DNA from: Fremontodendron californicum
Taxonomy: Eukaryota; Streptophyta; Magnoliopsida; Malvales; Malvaceae
Assembly (NCBI GenBank): GCA_030761205.1
Contig: JAULJL010000011.1
Span: 18,156,501-18,220,500, forward strand
Length of the DNA: 64,000 nt
Direction of reading: 5' to 3'
Below the pieces are notes generated by a model, which made no database searches, was not told where the DNA came from, and was given only the letters and a program-made list of their open reading frames with translations. Each line of letters opens with the position of its first letter. The stretch's first letter is position 1. A program made the translations under genes and the position numbers. Shown in pieces: positions 32,618 to 43,353 of this stretch.

Positions 32618-33008
32618 CCACTTTTCCTTAACTTTAGCCACAAGTCAGCATTTATTGAAGGGAGATAGCTGAAATTCACTTGTTTGATGCCCTAGCTATT
32701 GCCTATAAATAGAGAACAAGGGGGCAAACGAAAAAACACTTCTCCAAGCATCAAAGTTTTGATTTCTTCTTTGTTTCTTTGTTTTTGAGAGAGCAAGAGG
32801 TTGGATAATTAATATTCTTCTTCTTCTTCTTCTTTCTTTCTTTTATTTTCTTCTTAGATTCTCTTTAATTTTATGTTTATGTTTGCAATGCCTATGCTAG
32901 GCTAAACTTTTATTTGGTTAAGGGTGATTTCAAAGCCCTAGACATGTTATGTAATTAATATTCAGAATCTATCTATCATAGTTTTCTATCAAAGTTGCTT
33001 ATGTTCTT
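32618..33008 (+). repeat. A2 5' LTR, second piece
   Basis: Continues from 9771 and aligns with the A2 3' LTR near 63205-63540. The TATA box TATAAATA is at 32704-32711. It is cut at 33008 by N2. Confidence 0.9.
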
Positions 33009-35088
33009 TGATAACTCGTATAATTATATAGTTTTTAGTTATGTTTTATTATTGTTTTGTGTCAAATACGAGTTATTATTGTTTAGTCTAATTGTGTTTA
33101 TGATCTTTTATATTTTTATGTAATTTGGTGTTTTTCACAAGTTTCTTTGAGTGATTTCAGATTACTAGAATTAAGGGCAAATCCAGTTCAGTTCCAGTTC
33201 CGACACATTTTACCATATCAGCTATATCTGGAGTTTCACTGAAGCAATAAGGCCGAAATTTGTAGCCGTGCAAAGCTAAGAGGCATATCTATCTTTTTCA
33301 TGTTTTATACTTCTTGAAACGGAGTCGTTTTCCCTAGCGAAATCGACCATCAAGTTGGCTGATGTGCAATGACGTCTGTGCTGACCTGTTTTCGTATTTT
33401 GCCCATATCTGCTTATCCACATCAGCAAATGAGCTGATTCCAATGGCTATGGATCCGTAACTGATACGGAAACCTTTGTCTAGAAGACCATATGATCAGA
33501 TCAGGCCTCTAATATTGACGAAATCGACCATCAAGTTGGCTGATGTGCAATGACGTCTGTGCTGACATGTTTTCGTATTTTGCCCATATCGTCTTATCCA
33601 CATCAGAAAATGAGCTGATTCCAACGGCTATGGATCAGTAACTGATAGGGTAATATTTTTCTAGAAGCCCATGTGATCAGATAAGCCCTGCAAAATTGAC
33701 AAAATCGACCATCAATTTGGCTGATCAAAATCGTCATGTATGACGAAAATTGTTAGAAAATGCACCCACCTATTATACCTACCTTTGAAATTTGTAAAGC
33801 TTGTCTCTTGTCATTTAGCCCTCCAAAATGTGTATAAATAGAGGGCCTTGGATGATTGTAAGGGATCATATTGTACATAGGTAGGATATTAGCCATTTTA
33901 ATAAAATTCTCTAAGTTTTCTTCTTCTTTCTTTTCTCTAGTTTTCTTTCTTTTCTCTAGTTTTCTTTTTCTTTAGAGAGAGCAAGAGGTTGGATAATTAA
34001 TATTCTTCCTCTTCTTCTTTCTTTCTTTTATTTTCTTCTTAGATTTTCTTTAATTTTATGTTTATGTTTATAATGCCTATGCTAGGCTAAACTTCTATTT
34101 GGTTAAGGGTGATTTCAAAGCCCTAGACATGTTTTGTGATTGATTTTCAGATTCTATCTATTATTAATTTTCTATCAAAGTTGCTTATGTTCTTCTACAA
34201 GAATTGTTCATGATGTTGTCTAGATTTATTTAGGTGTACAACTAGATAGATCTTGATAATTATCTATTGCTAGTTTAGGAGTCTTGATCCGTGTAATTGT
34301 CTTGATTTCCTATTCATAAGTGGCAATTTGTGATTAATGATTATGGTCAAGTTTTCAATAATTGCAAAGTGGAACATAACCTAAGTTGAACAATCCGAGC
34401 TTATGTGTTTGTTGCTTAGATCAACCTATCTTTCTCATCATAAAGCTGCCATTAAATTGAATTTAGAGAGCTTATTCTAGGTTGTTTAATGGTTAGAGAT
34501 TAAATAGAGAGCTTGTTCTATTTAACGACAAACTAAGGAAAGATTGGGGTAACAGAGCTTGTTGTTATCTACGGTTGTTAACTTTGATAGTTGGTTGATA
34601 TTGATAGATCTGAAATTGATTCTTAATGATGTCTAGTGGTGGAGAATGAAACCTTAACCATATTTTTCATATTTGAGTCTTCTTACTTATTTGTTTTCTT
34701 ACTTTTCTAGTTTGCTTATTTTTTATATTTATTTTTATTGGCTGGTTATACCGCCTAATTTGTATATTAACTTTGTTTTATTTTTATTGGCTGGTTATAC
34801 CGCCTAATTTAGTATATATATTTTTATTGGCTGGTTATACCGCCTAATTTAGTATATATATTTTTATTGGCGGGTTATACCGCCTTGCATCTTATTCTTA
34901 TTATTTACTTTAGTTTAAATCTGGCTTCAAAAACCCCTTTTCTTTTATTGTTCTTGAATTTAAGTTTTAAACTATTAACTTATAAACTAAAACCCAATCC
35001 CTGAGGACTCGACCCTTGCTAACTACTATACTTACAATTTATCTTTTTAGTGCAAGGTTAAATAAGATACACTCTTTTGGGTGCATCA
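33009..35088 (+). repeat. N2 5' LTR
   Basis: 2080 bp from TGATAACTCG to GGGTGCATCA; TATA box at 33833-33840; four 40-bp repeats at about 34730-34886. Confidence 0.95.
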
Positions 35089-35094
35089 AATTTT

Positions 35095-35112
35095 TGGCGC
35101 CGTTGCCGGGGA
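35095..35112 (+). other. N2 primer binding site (tRNA-Asp type)
   Basis: TGGCGCCGTTGCCGGGGA, 6 bp downstream of the 5' LTR. Confidence 0.92.
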
Positions 35113-35228
35113 TTGTTTTCTTTAGTTTATTTGTTACTTGGTTTATTCTTATTTTCAGTTCTAATTAGTTCTATTTTCTTGTACATATAAGTTTTTCTTA
35201 TCAAATTTTGAAAAAAAAAAAAAAAACG

Positions 35229-36167
35229 ATGGAATTGAGCAATCTAACACTTGAAGAGTTGGTGGCATACATGAACATGGAAAATCAACAAGCCAATCTC
35301 ACCTACCCAGTTCAACAATTGGCCATGTGAGGATGTCAAGGCCATCAAGTGTTCCAAGACCAACAGTATGATCATTACTCAAACACTTACCATGAGGGAT
35401 GGTGGGATCATACTAATTATGGGTACTCAGAAAATTACCAAGAAGTAGATCCTTATGCCAATTACACTCATCCATCTAGCTTCAATCAATCATGGTCTCA
35501 AGAACCAGATCTTCTTCAACCACCACACATGACTCAAAACTCAGGTACTTCTTTAGAAGATCTTGTCGATTCTCTTGTTACTAATACTTTGCAATTTCAA
35601 CAGGAAACAAGGGCAAGTATCCAGAGTTTGGAAAGGCAAATGAGCCTATTGGCTAGTAGTATGGTGGGATGGGTAGCACAAAGATCTGAAGAACTCCCTG
35701 CCCAAACGATGATTAACCCAAAGGAGAATGCTACTATTGTGACCTTGAGGAATGAGGAACAAGATGAGGATGAGACAAAATTAGAGATGAATTCTATTCT
35801 TGAGGATAATGAAGCCAATGATCCAAATAAGAGTATTTCGGCACCTGAGGTAACGTTTGAGATTCCAATTTTTACTAATGTTTCTTATCCACCTTTTCCT
35901 AGTAGATTCGCAAAGTTCAAGGAGGATGAACATGAACAAGACACGCTGGAAACCTTAAACAGTTTGTTTGTGGATGTCATTCAACAAGTACCAAAAGATG
36001 CACCATTCCTCGATGAGATATGCACCACCAAGGATGATGGAATAATACTTGTAATGGAGAATGCATCCACTGTTGTGCAAAGAAAGCTTCCTCTCAAACG
36101 CATAAATTTGGGAAATTTCATGTATGAGCCTGACAAGCCTAAAAAGCCAAGAAAGGGTGTTGGTTAG
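35229..36167 (+). pseudogene. gag: Gag C-terminal remnant ORF (N2), one premature stop
   Basis: Same 312-codon frame as in N1 (ATG at 35229, stop ending 36167; 939 bp in both). A single TGA at 35327-35329 replaces a Gly codon after QQLAM, leaving an open downstream segment from 35349. Features as in N1: YDHYSNTYHEGWWDH, NSGTSLEDLV, PPFPSRFAKFKEDE. Confidence 0.85.
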
Positions 36168-36189
36168 ATTCAAAACACTAACTCAAGTG

Positions 36190-36214
36190 TTAATTGGGAA
36201 GGCAGCCCAATTAA
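36190..36214 (+). other. Post-stop hairpin of N2
   Basis: Perfect 9-bp stem TTAATTGGG / CCCAATTAA with loop AAGGCAG, 22 bp after the gag-remnant stop. Confidence 0.75.
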
Positions 36215-36379
36215 AGATGAAATTGCCAACCTTCCATATTCAGATTTGCTTTCTCTTTCTCTTTCTTTTCCTTTTTCTTTTATTATTTTTATTGTTTTTA
36301 TTTTTATTTCTTATGTTTCTTTGTTAATTGTGTTTACTGCTTTTAAGTTCATTTAGGCTGCATAAGTTTCTTTTGTTTA

Positions 36380-36481
36380 ATAGTTCTTTTCTCTTACATA
36401 TAATTCTTGCATTGGGGGATAATAGCATTACATTAATGACAATGTAAGAATTATGTGTGGGGGGAAGAATTTAGGATTTTA
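36380..36481 (+). repeat. Upstream copy of the ~100-bp repeat flanking the cassette (N2)
   Basis: Runs from TAGTTCTTTTCTCTTACATA to ATTTAGGATTTT and includes a TTACATT/AATGTAA hairpin and a GTGTGGGGGGAA tract. The partner copy is at 38842-38942 on the far side of the CRP and LOG genes. A2 has a single copy (48195-48303). Confidence 0.85.
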
Positions 36482-36710
36482 TTTAGAGTGTTTTGTTTTT
36501 GAGTCTTTTTTTATGCTGTTTTTCTTTCTGATCCTTGTTTTGAAAATAACTGATGTAAATATAATTTTTTTTAACCCCGGTTAAATGGTGGATAACGGTA
36601 CTCCGTGATTATTTAAATCGGTTCCATCAGCTACCCACAAAACTGATATTGTATATAAATTTCTCTTCCAATTTCTCTTTCAATTTTTTTTTTTCATTTT
36701 TTTTTTCAGG

Positions 36711-37247
36711 ATGGATGATATTCTCACAAGATTGCAGAAACGATTTCCTCCTTTTCCTCGAAATATTTTACTGAAGCTTTACCAAGTTCGATTTGAAAGA
36801 TTAAGAATGCTTATGCACAAAGGGATTCCTGCAGACATACGTTGGATAATTGAAGCCAAGGTACGTGAAGATGAATATCTTCCTGTTTTGCATTTACCAG
36901 GTACAGGTAGAAGCACTTTTGCAAAGAAGCGACGAGCAAAGCGCATGGGTTCAAACTGCCACAAATGTGCACGATGGACGTGTAACGGTAAATGTCGTTC
37001 TATTGGGATTCCGTCCTCTAATCGAGATGATAAAATTGAATTCATTAAGGATGGACTGAGTAAGGAGAATTTGGGTAATATCCAACTTTCTCTTGAGACG
37101 CATCCTAGTGGAGACGTACAAAGAGAAATTCTTGATTTATGGCCGCAATTCCAAAGGGAATGGCAACATCTTGGGAATCTGATGTTAAAAGACCCTGTTT
37201 GCCAGCTTGTAAGAAAACTGGATGGGAAGCATATCCTCGACTCATAG
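36711..37247 (+). CDS. CRP-like zinc-finger protein (N2 copy)
   Basis: 178 aa, intact: MDDILTRLQKRFPPFPRNIL start, GRSTFAKKRRAKR at 66-78, Cys 83/86/91/95, FIKDG at 111-115, end KHILDS. It differs from the other copies by Ala at 41 and Gly at 80. The ATG directly follows a long T-rich tract ending TTTTCAG; TATATAAA lies at 36652-36659. Same inferred role as the other copies: nucleic-acid-binding accessory protein of Betaflexiviridae CRP type. The leader (from about 36573) is shared with A1, N1 and N4. Confidence 0.7.
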   Translation: MDDILTRLQKRFPPFPRNILLKLYQVRFERLRMLMHKGIPADIRWIIEAKVREDEYLPVLHLPGTGRSTFAKKRRAKRMGSNCHKCARWTCNGKCRSIGIPSSNRDDKIEFIKDGLSKENLGNIQLSLETHPSGDVQREILDLWPQFQREWQHLGNLMLKDPVCQLVRKLDGKHILDS

Positions 37248-37410
37248 AAGGCGTTTAAGCCGTTTCTGGACGTAAAACCAGAGGAAGATGTGAGCCACAA
37301 TCACAACTACAATAAATGACTTCTCAGCTTTTGGTTTGATTTGCAATAACTTAATTTTGGTTTAATTTACGTGTTGTTCGATTTGTGTAATTATTCTTTT
37401 TTTTTATATT

Positions 37411-37656
37411 TTTTACGGTTGATTTTTCTTCTCTTTTTGATTTTCTTCCTGAAATCACGCAAAAATCTTTTGTTAGGTTAACATTTTCTTCTGACAGGTC
37501 AAATACACTTTCGGCGACATTATTACTCTTGACTTTTACGGTTGATTTTTCTTCTCTTTTTGATTTTCTTCCTGAAATCACGGAACAATATTTTGTTAGG
37601 TTAACATTTTCTTCTGACAGGTCAGATACACTTTCGGCGACATTATTACTCTTGTC
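37411..37656 (+). repeat. 123-bp tandem repeat, two copies (N2 CRP-LOG spacer)
   Basis: Units start at 37411 and 37534, spacing exactly 123 bp. The same unit is single in A1 and N4 and about 2.5 copies in N1. Confidence 0.9.
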
Positions 37657-37737
37657 TGATTCACTACTCAGTCCTCTATATATTACACCATGTACTCATT
37701 CTCTTTCAGGCACTCGAAAAAAAAAAAGAAAAAAAAA

Positions 37738-38385
37738 ATGGAAAGTACTTCGTCCCAACGCATTAAAAAAATTTGTGTCTTTGGAGGTGCTTATCCAGGG
37801 AAAAATAACATATTCGCTGATGAAGCCATAAGAGTTGGAGTAATACTTGCCCAACAAAAGATCCACTTGATTTATGGAGGCGGTAGTACGGGTTTAATGG
37901 GAGCAGTCGCTACAGCAGCACACGCCGGAGGAAGTCCAGTTCTAGGAATCGTGCCAAAATTATTCACAAGTTTTTGTGGACCTACCGTGGGTAAGGAAAT
38001 ACAAGTCTGGAGTGTCCCTGAACGGATAACAATCATGTACCATTCTGCCGATGCATTCATTGCTTTACCAGGAGGTCTGGGTACATTGGAAGAAATAGCT
38101 TGCGTGGCTTCTTGGTCATCTTTGGTCACAAATAAGAAACCCATTGGTTTGCTTAATATTAATGGTTATTTTAATAATTTGCTTTCATATTTAGATAATG
38201 CTGTGGATAATGGATTCATGTTTTCAGAGGCAAGGAGAACCATAATTTCTGCTACAACCATTGAAGATTTACTCAAAAAGCTCCAAGCTTATGAGTGTTT
38301 ATCTGCTACGGTTGTTTCGCAAACGCTCGGAAAAAGAAAAAGAGATATGGACGAGCAAGGAGTGGATTGCACTTTGTCTTTGTGA
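37738..38385 (+). CDS. LOG-like: LOG-type cytokinin phosphoribohydrolase (N2 copy)
   Basis: 215 aa, intact, with YGGGSTGLMG, PERITIM and a complete PGGLGTLEE motif. It differs from N1 by Val at 93, Ile at 97 and Asn in the GYFNNLLSYLD segment. The chosen start is the conserved MESTSS; an A-run just before it (with AAG interruptions) varies in length between copies and shifts any upstream frame. Preceded by TTCTCTTTCAG at about 37699-37709. No introns. Confidence 0.91.
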   Translation: MESTSSQRIKKICVFGGAYPGKNNIFADEAIRVGVILAQQKIHLIYGGGSTGLMGAVATAAHAGGSPVLGIVPKLFTSFCGPTVGKEIQVWSVPERITIMYHSADAFIALPGGLGTLEEIACVASWSSLVTNKKPIGLLNINGYFNNLLSYLDNAVDNGFMFSEARRTIISATTIEDLLKKLQAYECLSATVVSQTLGKRKRDMDEQGVDCTLSL

Positions 38386-40471
38386 CATTATCTAACATTT
38401 TGCTTGTTGTGTCTCAGTTATAATAAGTGGTTAGCAACCTCTGCAGGTAATATCTCCTAAATTCTACCTTTAAAATTTGACATTGGGGACAATGTCATAT
38501 TTTAGTAGGGGGTAAGGGACATATTTTGCTAATTTAAAAAAAAAAAAAAAAAATTAAGAAGTATTCATTCTGAACAAGGTCTGAGTAAGGGAGACTTGAG
38601 ACATACCTTGTCAGTTTGATTTCTTCTTTTCAAAAAAAAAAAAAAAAGTTTGTTGTGTTTTAAGCAATTTAGAAATATTCATTCTGAACAAGGTCTGAGT
38701 AAGGGAGACTTGAGACATACCTTGTCAGTTTGATTTTAATCTTTTTATGTTTACTTGTTAATCTTTGTTTAGTATTTTAGGATTATTTAGGTTGCATGGT
38801 TTTGTTTTGTTTTGAGTCTTATTTGTTCCTATTCTTATGTTATTAGTTCTTTTCTCTTACACATGATTCTTTCATTTGGGTTAATAGACTTACATTGAGG
38901 ACAATGTAAGAATTAAGTGTGGGGGGAATGATTTAGGATTTCTTTTATTTTTGTCTACTATTTGTTTTTCTTTATTATTATTTTTTTTTTGTGAGTTTTA
39001 GTTCCTTTTTAATACAATGATGAGATATGAATTGCATAAGTCTAAAACAGATTTATTAGTGAGAAGATTTTCATGAGAATTGAGCTTGATGTCAACCTTT
39101 TTATGAGCCAATGTTAATATGATATGTTGATTGAGAAAGAAGCATGTTTAGACTTAATCTGACTTGTATAATCATCCTTGTGAGTTTTTGAGCCTATAAT
39201 GATTGATGCATTATACAAATCAATCTAATTTCTTTCTTGAGTGCTCTTATGATTACATGATTCTCTAGAACTTGCTTTAAACCGTTTGAGACTATATTGA
39301 TACATGTGACAACATGAATATGATAGAGGCATTAGGATTATAACCAGAGCCAAACAGCCATCCATTATTAATGTTCTAAGAGAACATCCCCACTAGTGAG
39401 CCAATTTGAGCCTACATTAAATATGATGTTTTATTGGTAACCACAACTTACACCTAGCCTAAATATACTTATATCCTTACCCTTGTTCTAAAGATGGATT
39501 ATATATTTTGAGACATATTGCAAAAAAAAAAAAACAAGTGATATTTTTAGTTAAAAATTTGGGTTAGAAACAAGAAATAAGTGTGGGGGGAAAAGAAAGA
39601 AAAAAGTCAAGAGAAAAAGAAAGGGATCATTGTCAAATACATTCCCATATTAAAAAAAAAAAAAAAAAATTTCTCTTGAACTTCTAGTTCAAGTAAAGAA
39701 AAAGATGTTACAAAGTTGGTTAGAATGATGCAAAGGCTCAACATAAATATTTAGCCTATGTTATTATGTGCTTTATAAGAGTTTTGAGAAGTTTTATTTG
39801 TATGATCTTTTTATGTCTCTAAACTTTATGAACTCTTTGGAACCTTTGTGATATCTTTATCCTTTTGTTCTTCAACCACATTACAAACCCCTTGGCCCCA
39901 TTACAACCTTGATTAAAGACCTCTTGATTCATGAAGTTGTATGATCTAAATAGTGGATAATAGGTGGACAAGCAAGAATATGGTAGAACTGTTTTCATGA
40001 GATTGATTGAGTGTAAACACTTCACCACTACTTTAAAGAGTGAAAATCATGAGGGTATCCCATGTGAGAAGTTGAGATTAAATTTGAACATGCACTATTT
40101 TGATTGAAATATGTTATGTTAATATTGGCTTAACTCAAACAATTTACATTCAAGCATGATTTTTTGTGAAATTCTTTAAGCTATTGATTAGTTTATAAGA
40201 TTTGTTCAAAGATTGTCTCTAATTTATATTGAAAGGATTAGGAGTAAATATTTTTAGTATATGTAGTTTATTTATATTTTAAGTTTTTCAATGTTTGTGG
40301 GTATCGTTCTAGTAAACCCTCACGAGACTAAACTCGTCCACTAGGGACACCTAGGGGTTTAAAGGCTTGTGTCACATGCTAAGTGCCACCGTGATTTCCT
40401 ACGAAAGTGGATTAGATTAGATTTTCTTATTTTATTTTTATTGAGTCGTTGCTAGGGACTAGCAACAATCT
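38386..40471 (+). other. N2 3' non-coding region
   Basis: Same layout as in A1: TGACATTG/CAATGTCA hairpin with AGTAGGGGG, two ~109-bp repeats (38560-38735), the downstream 100-bp repeat (38842-38942), a further G-tract near 39580, and ACGAG/CTCGT plus CTAGG/CCTAG hairpins near 40320-40360. No sense gene seen. Confidence 0.75.
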
Positions 40472-40484
40472 AAGTGTGGGGGTG
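40472..40484 (+). other. N2 polypurine tract
   Basis: AAGTGTGGGGGTG directly before the 3' LTR. Confidence 0.88.
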
Positions 40485-42564
40485 TGATAACTCGTATAAT
40501 TATATAGTTTTTAGTTATGTTTTATTATTGTTTTGTGTCAAATACGAGTTATTATTGTTTAGTCTAATTGTGTTTATGATCTTTTATATTTTTATGTAAT
40601 TTGGTGTTTTTCACAAGTTTCTTTGAGTGATTTCAGATTACTAGAATTAAGGGCAAATCCAGTTCAGTTCCAGTTCCGACACATTTTACCATATCAGCTA
40701 TATCTGGAGTTTCACTGAAGCAATAAGGCTGAAATTTGTAGCCGTGCAAAGCTAAGAGGCATATCTATCTTTTTCATGTTTTATACTTCTTGAAACGGAG
40801 TCGTTTTCCCTAGCGAAATCGACCATCAAGTTGGCTGATGTGCAATGATGTCTGTGCTGACCTGTTTTCGTAATTTGCCCATATCTGCTTATCCACATCA
40901 GCAAATGAGCTGATTCCAATGGCTATGGATCCGTAACTGATACGGGAACCTTTGTCTAGAAGACCATATGATCAGATCAGGCCTCTAATATTGACGAAAT
41001 CGACCATCAAGTTGGCTGATGTGCAATAACGTCTGTGCTGACATGTTTTCGTATTTTGCCCATATCTTCTTATCCACATCAGAAAATGAGCTGATTCCAA
41101 CGGCTATGGATCAGTAACTGATAGGGTAACATTTTTCTAGAAGACCATGTGATCAGATAAGCCCTGCAAAATTTACAAAATCGACCATCAAGTTGGCTGA
41201 TCAAAATCGTCATGTATGACGAAAATTGTTAGAAAATGCACCCACCTATTATACCTACCTTTGAAATTTGTAAAGCTTGTCTCTTGTCATTTAGCCCTCC
41301 AAAATGTGTATAAATAGAGGGCCTTGGATGATTGTAAGGGATCATATTGTACATAGGTAGGATATTAGCCATTTTAATAAAATTCTCTAAGTTTTCTTCT
41401 TCTTTCTTTTCTCTAGTTTTCTTTCTTTTCTCTAGTTTTCTTTTTCTTTAGAGAGAGCAAGAGGTTGGATAATTAATATTCTTCCTCTTCTTCTTTCTTT
41501 CTTTTATTTTCTTCTTAGATTTTCTTTAATTTTATGTTTATGTTTATAATGCCTATGCTAGGCTAAACTTCTATTTGGTTAAGGGTGATTTCAAAGCCCT
41601 AGACATGTTTTGTGATTGATTTTCAGATTCTATCTATCATTAATTTTCTATCAAAGTTGCTTATGTTCTTCTACAAGAATTGTTCATGATGTTGTCTAGA
41701 TTTATTTAGGTGTACAACTAGATAGATCTTGATAATTATCTATTGCTAGTTTAGGAGTCTTGATCCGTGTAATTGTCTTGATTTCCTATTCATAAGTGGC
41801 AATTTGTGATTAATGATTATGGTCAAGTTTTCAATAATTGCAAAGTGGAACATAACCTAAGTTGAACAATCCGAGCTTATGTGTTTGTTGCTTAGATCAA
41901 CCTATCTTTCTCATCATAAAGCTGCCATTAAATTGAATTTAGAGAGCTTATTCTAGGTTGTTTAATGGTTAGAGATTAAATAGAGAGCTTGTTCTATTTA
42001 ACGACAAACTAAGGAAAGATTGGGGTAACAGAGCTTGTTGTTATCTACGGTTGTTAACTTTGATAGTTGGTTGATATTGATAGATCTGAAATTGATTCTT
42101 AATGATGTCTAGTGGTGGAGAATGAAACCTTAACCATATTTTTCATATTTGATTCTTCTTACTTATTTGTTTTCTTACTTTTCTAGTTTGCTTATTTTTT
42201 ATATTTATTTTTATTGGCTGGTTATACCGCCTAATTTGTATATTAACTTTGTTTTATTTTTATTGGCTGGTTATACCGCCTAATTTAGTATATATATTTT
42301 TATTGGCTGGTTATACCGCCTAATTTAGTATACATATTTTTATTGGCTGGTTATACCGCCTTGCATCTTATTCTTATTATTTACTTTAGTTTAAATCTGG
42401 CTTCAAAAACCCCTTTTCTTTTATTGTTCTTGAATTTAAGTTTTAAACTATTAACTTATAAACTAAAACCCAATCCCTGAGGACTCGACCCTTGCTAACT
42501 ACTATACTTACAATTTATCTTTTTAGTGCAAGGTTAAATAAGATACACTCTTTTGGGTGCATCA
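40485..42564 (+). repeat. N2 3' LTR
   Basis: 2080 bp, same length as the 5' LTR, ending GGGTGCATCA before target copy TTCTT. Confidence 0.95.
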
Positions 42565-42569
42565 TTCTT

Positions 42570-43248
42570 CCATTAAAATTGTTCATGATGATGTTTTGAT
42601 TTGTTTTGGTGGCCAACTTGATAAATCTTGATAATTGTCTAATGCTAGTTTAGGAGTCTTGATCCGTGTAATTGTCTTGATTTCCTATTCATAAGTAGCA
42701 ATTTGTGATTAATGATTATGGTCAAGTTTTCAATAATTGCAAAGTGGAACATAACCTAAGTTGAACAATCCGAGCTTATGTGTTTGTTGCTTAGATCAAC
42801 CTATATTTCTCATCATAAAGCTGCTATTAAATTGAACTTAGACAGCTTATTCTAGGTTGTTTGATAGTTAGAGATTAAATAGAGAGCTTGTTCTATTTAA
42901 CGACGAACTAAGGAAAGATTGGGGTAACAGAGCTTTGGTAGCTAATTAATATTGATAGATATGAAATTGATTCTTAATGATGTCTAGTGGTGGAGAATGA
43001 AACCTTAACCATATTTTTCATATTTGATTCTTCTTAATTACTTGTTTTCTCATTCATATTGTTAACTTTAGTTTAAATCTGATTTCAAAATCCACTTTAC
43101 TTTTGTTTACTTGTATTTAAGTGATAAACTATTAACTTATAAACTAAAACCCAATCCCTGAGGACTCGACCCTTGCTAATCACTATAATCTAGAGTTGAT
43201 TTTTTTTAAGTGCAAGGTTAAATAAGATACACTCTTTTGGGTGCATCA
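42570..43248 (+). repeat. A2 5' LTR, last piece
   Basis: Resumes after the N2 target copy and ends GGGTGCATCA. It lacks the 40-bp minisatellite of the A1-type LTRs but shares the rest of the downstream half with them. Confidence 0.9.
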
Positions 43249-43254
43249 AGTTTT

Positions 43255-43272
43255 TGGCGCCGTTGCCGGGGA
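43255..43272 (+). other. A2 primer binding site (tRNA-Asp type)
   Basis: TGGCGCCGTTGCCGGGGA, 6 bp after the LTR. Confidence 0.92.
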
Positions 43273-43353
43273 TTGCTTTCTTTAGTTTATTAGTTTATTG
43301 GTTTATTCTTATTTTTTGTTCTAATTATTTTTTTTTTTATTGTTTATTAGTGA

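Larger units (their letters stand above)
33009..42564 (+). mobile_element. Element N2: non-autonomous LTR element with gag remnant, CRP and LOG genes
   Basis: 9556 bp with two LTRs of 2080 bp each (33009-35088 and 40485-42564) and a perfect target duplication TTCTT (33004-33008 and 42565-42569). By eye the LTRs differ at roughly 14 positions. No protease, RT, RNase H or integrase. Inserted in the 5' LTR of A2. Confidence 0.96.

Noticed and set aside
36857..36905. Possible ~50-bp intron in the CRP gene (AAG|GTACGT ... TTACCAG)
   Set aside because: Too short for a plant intron, and the interval is open and conserved in all four copies, encoding the lead into the basic block.
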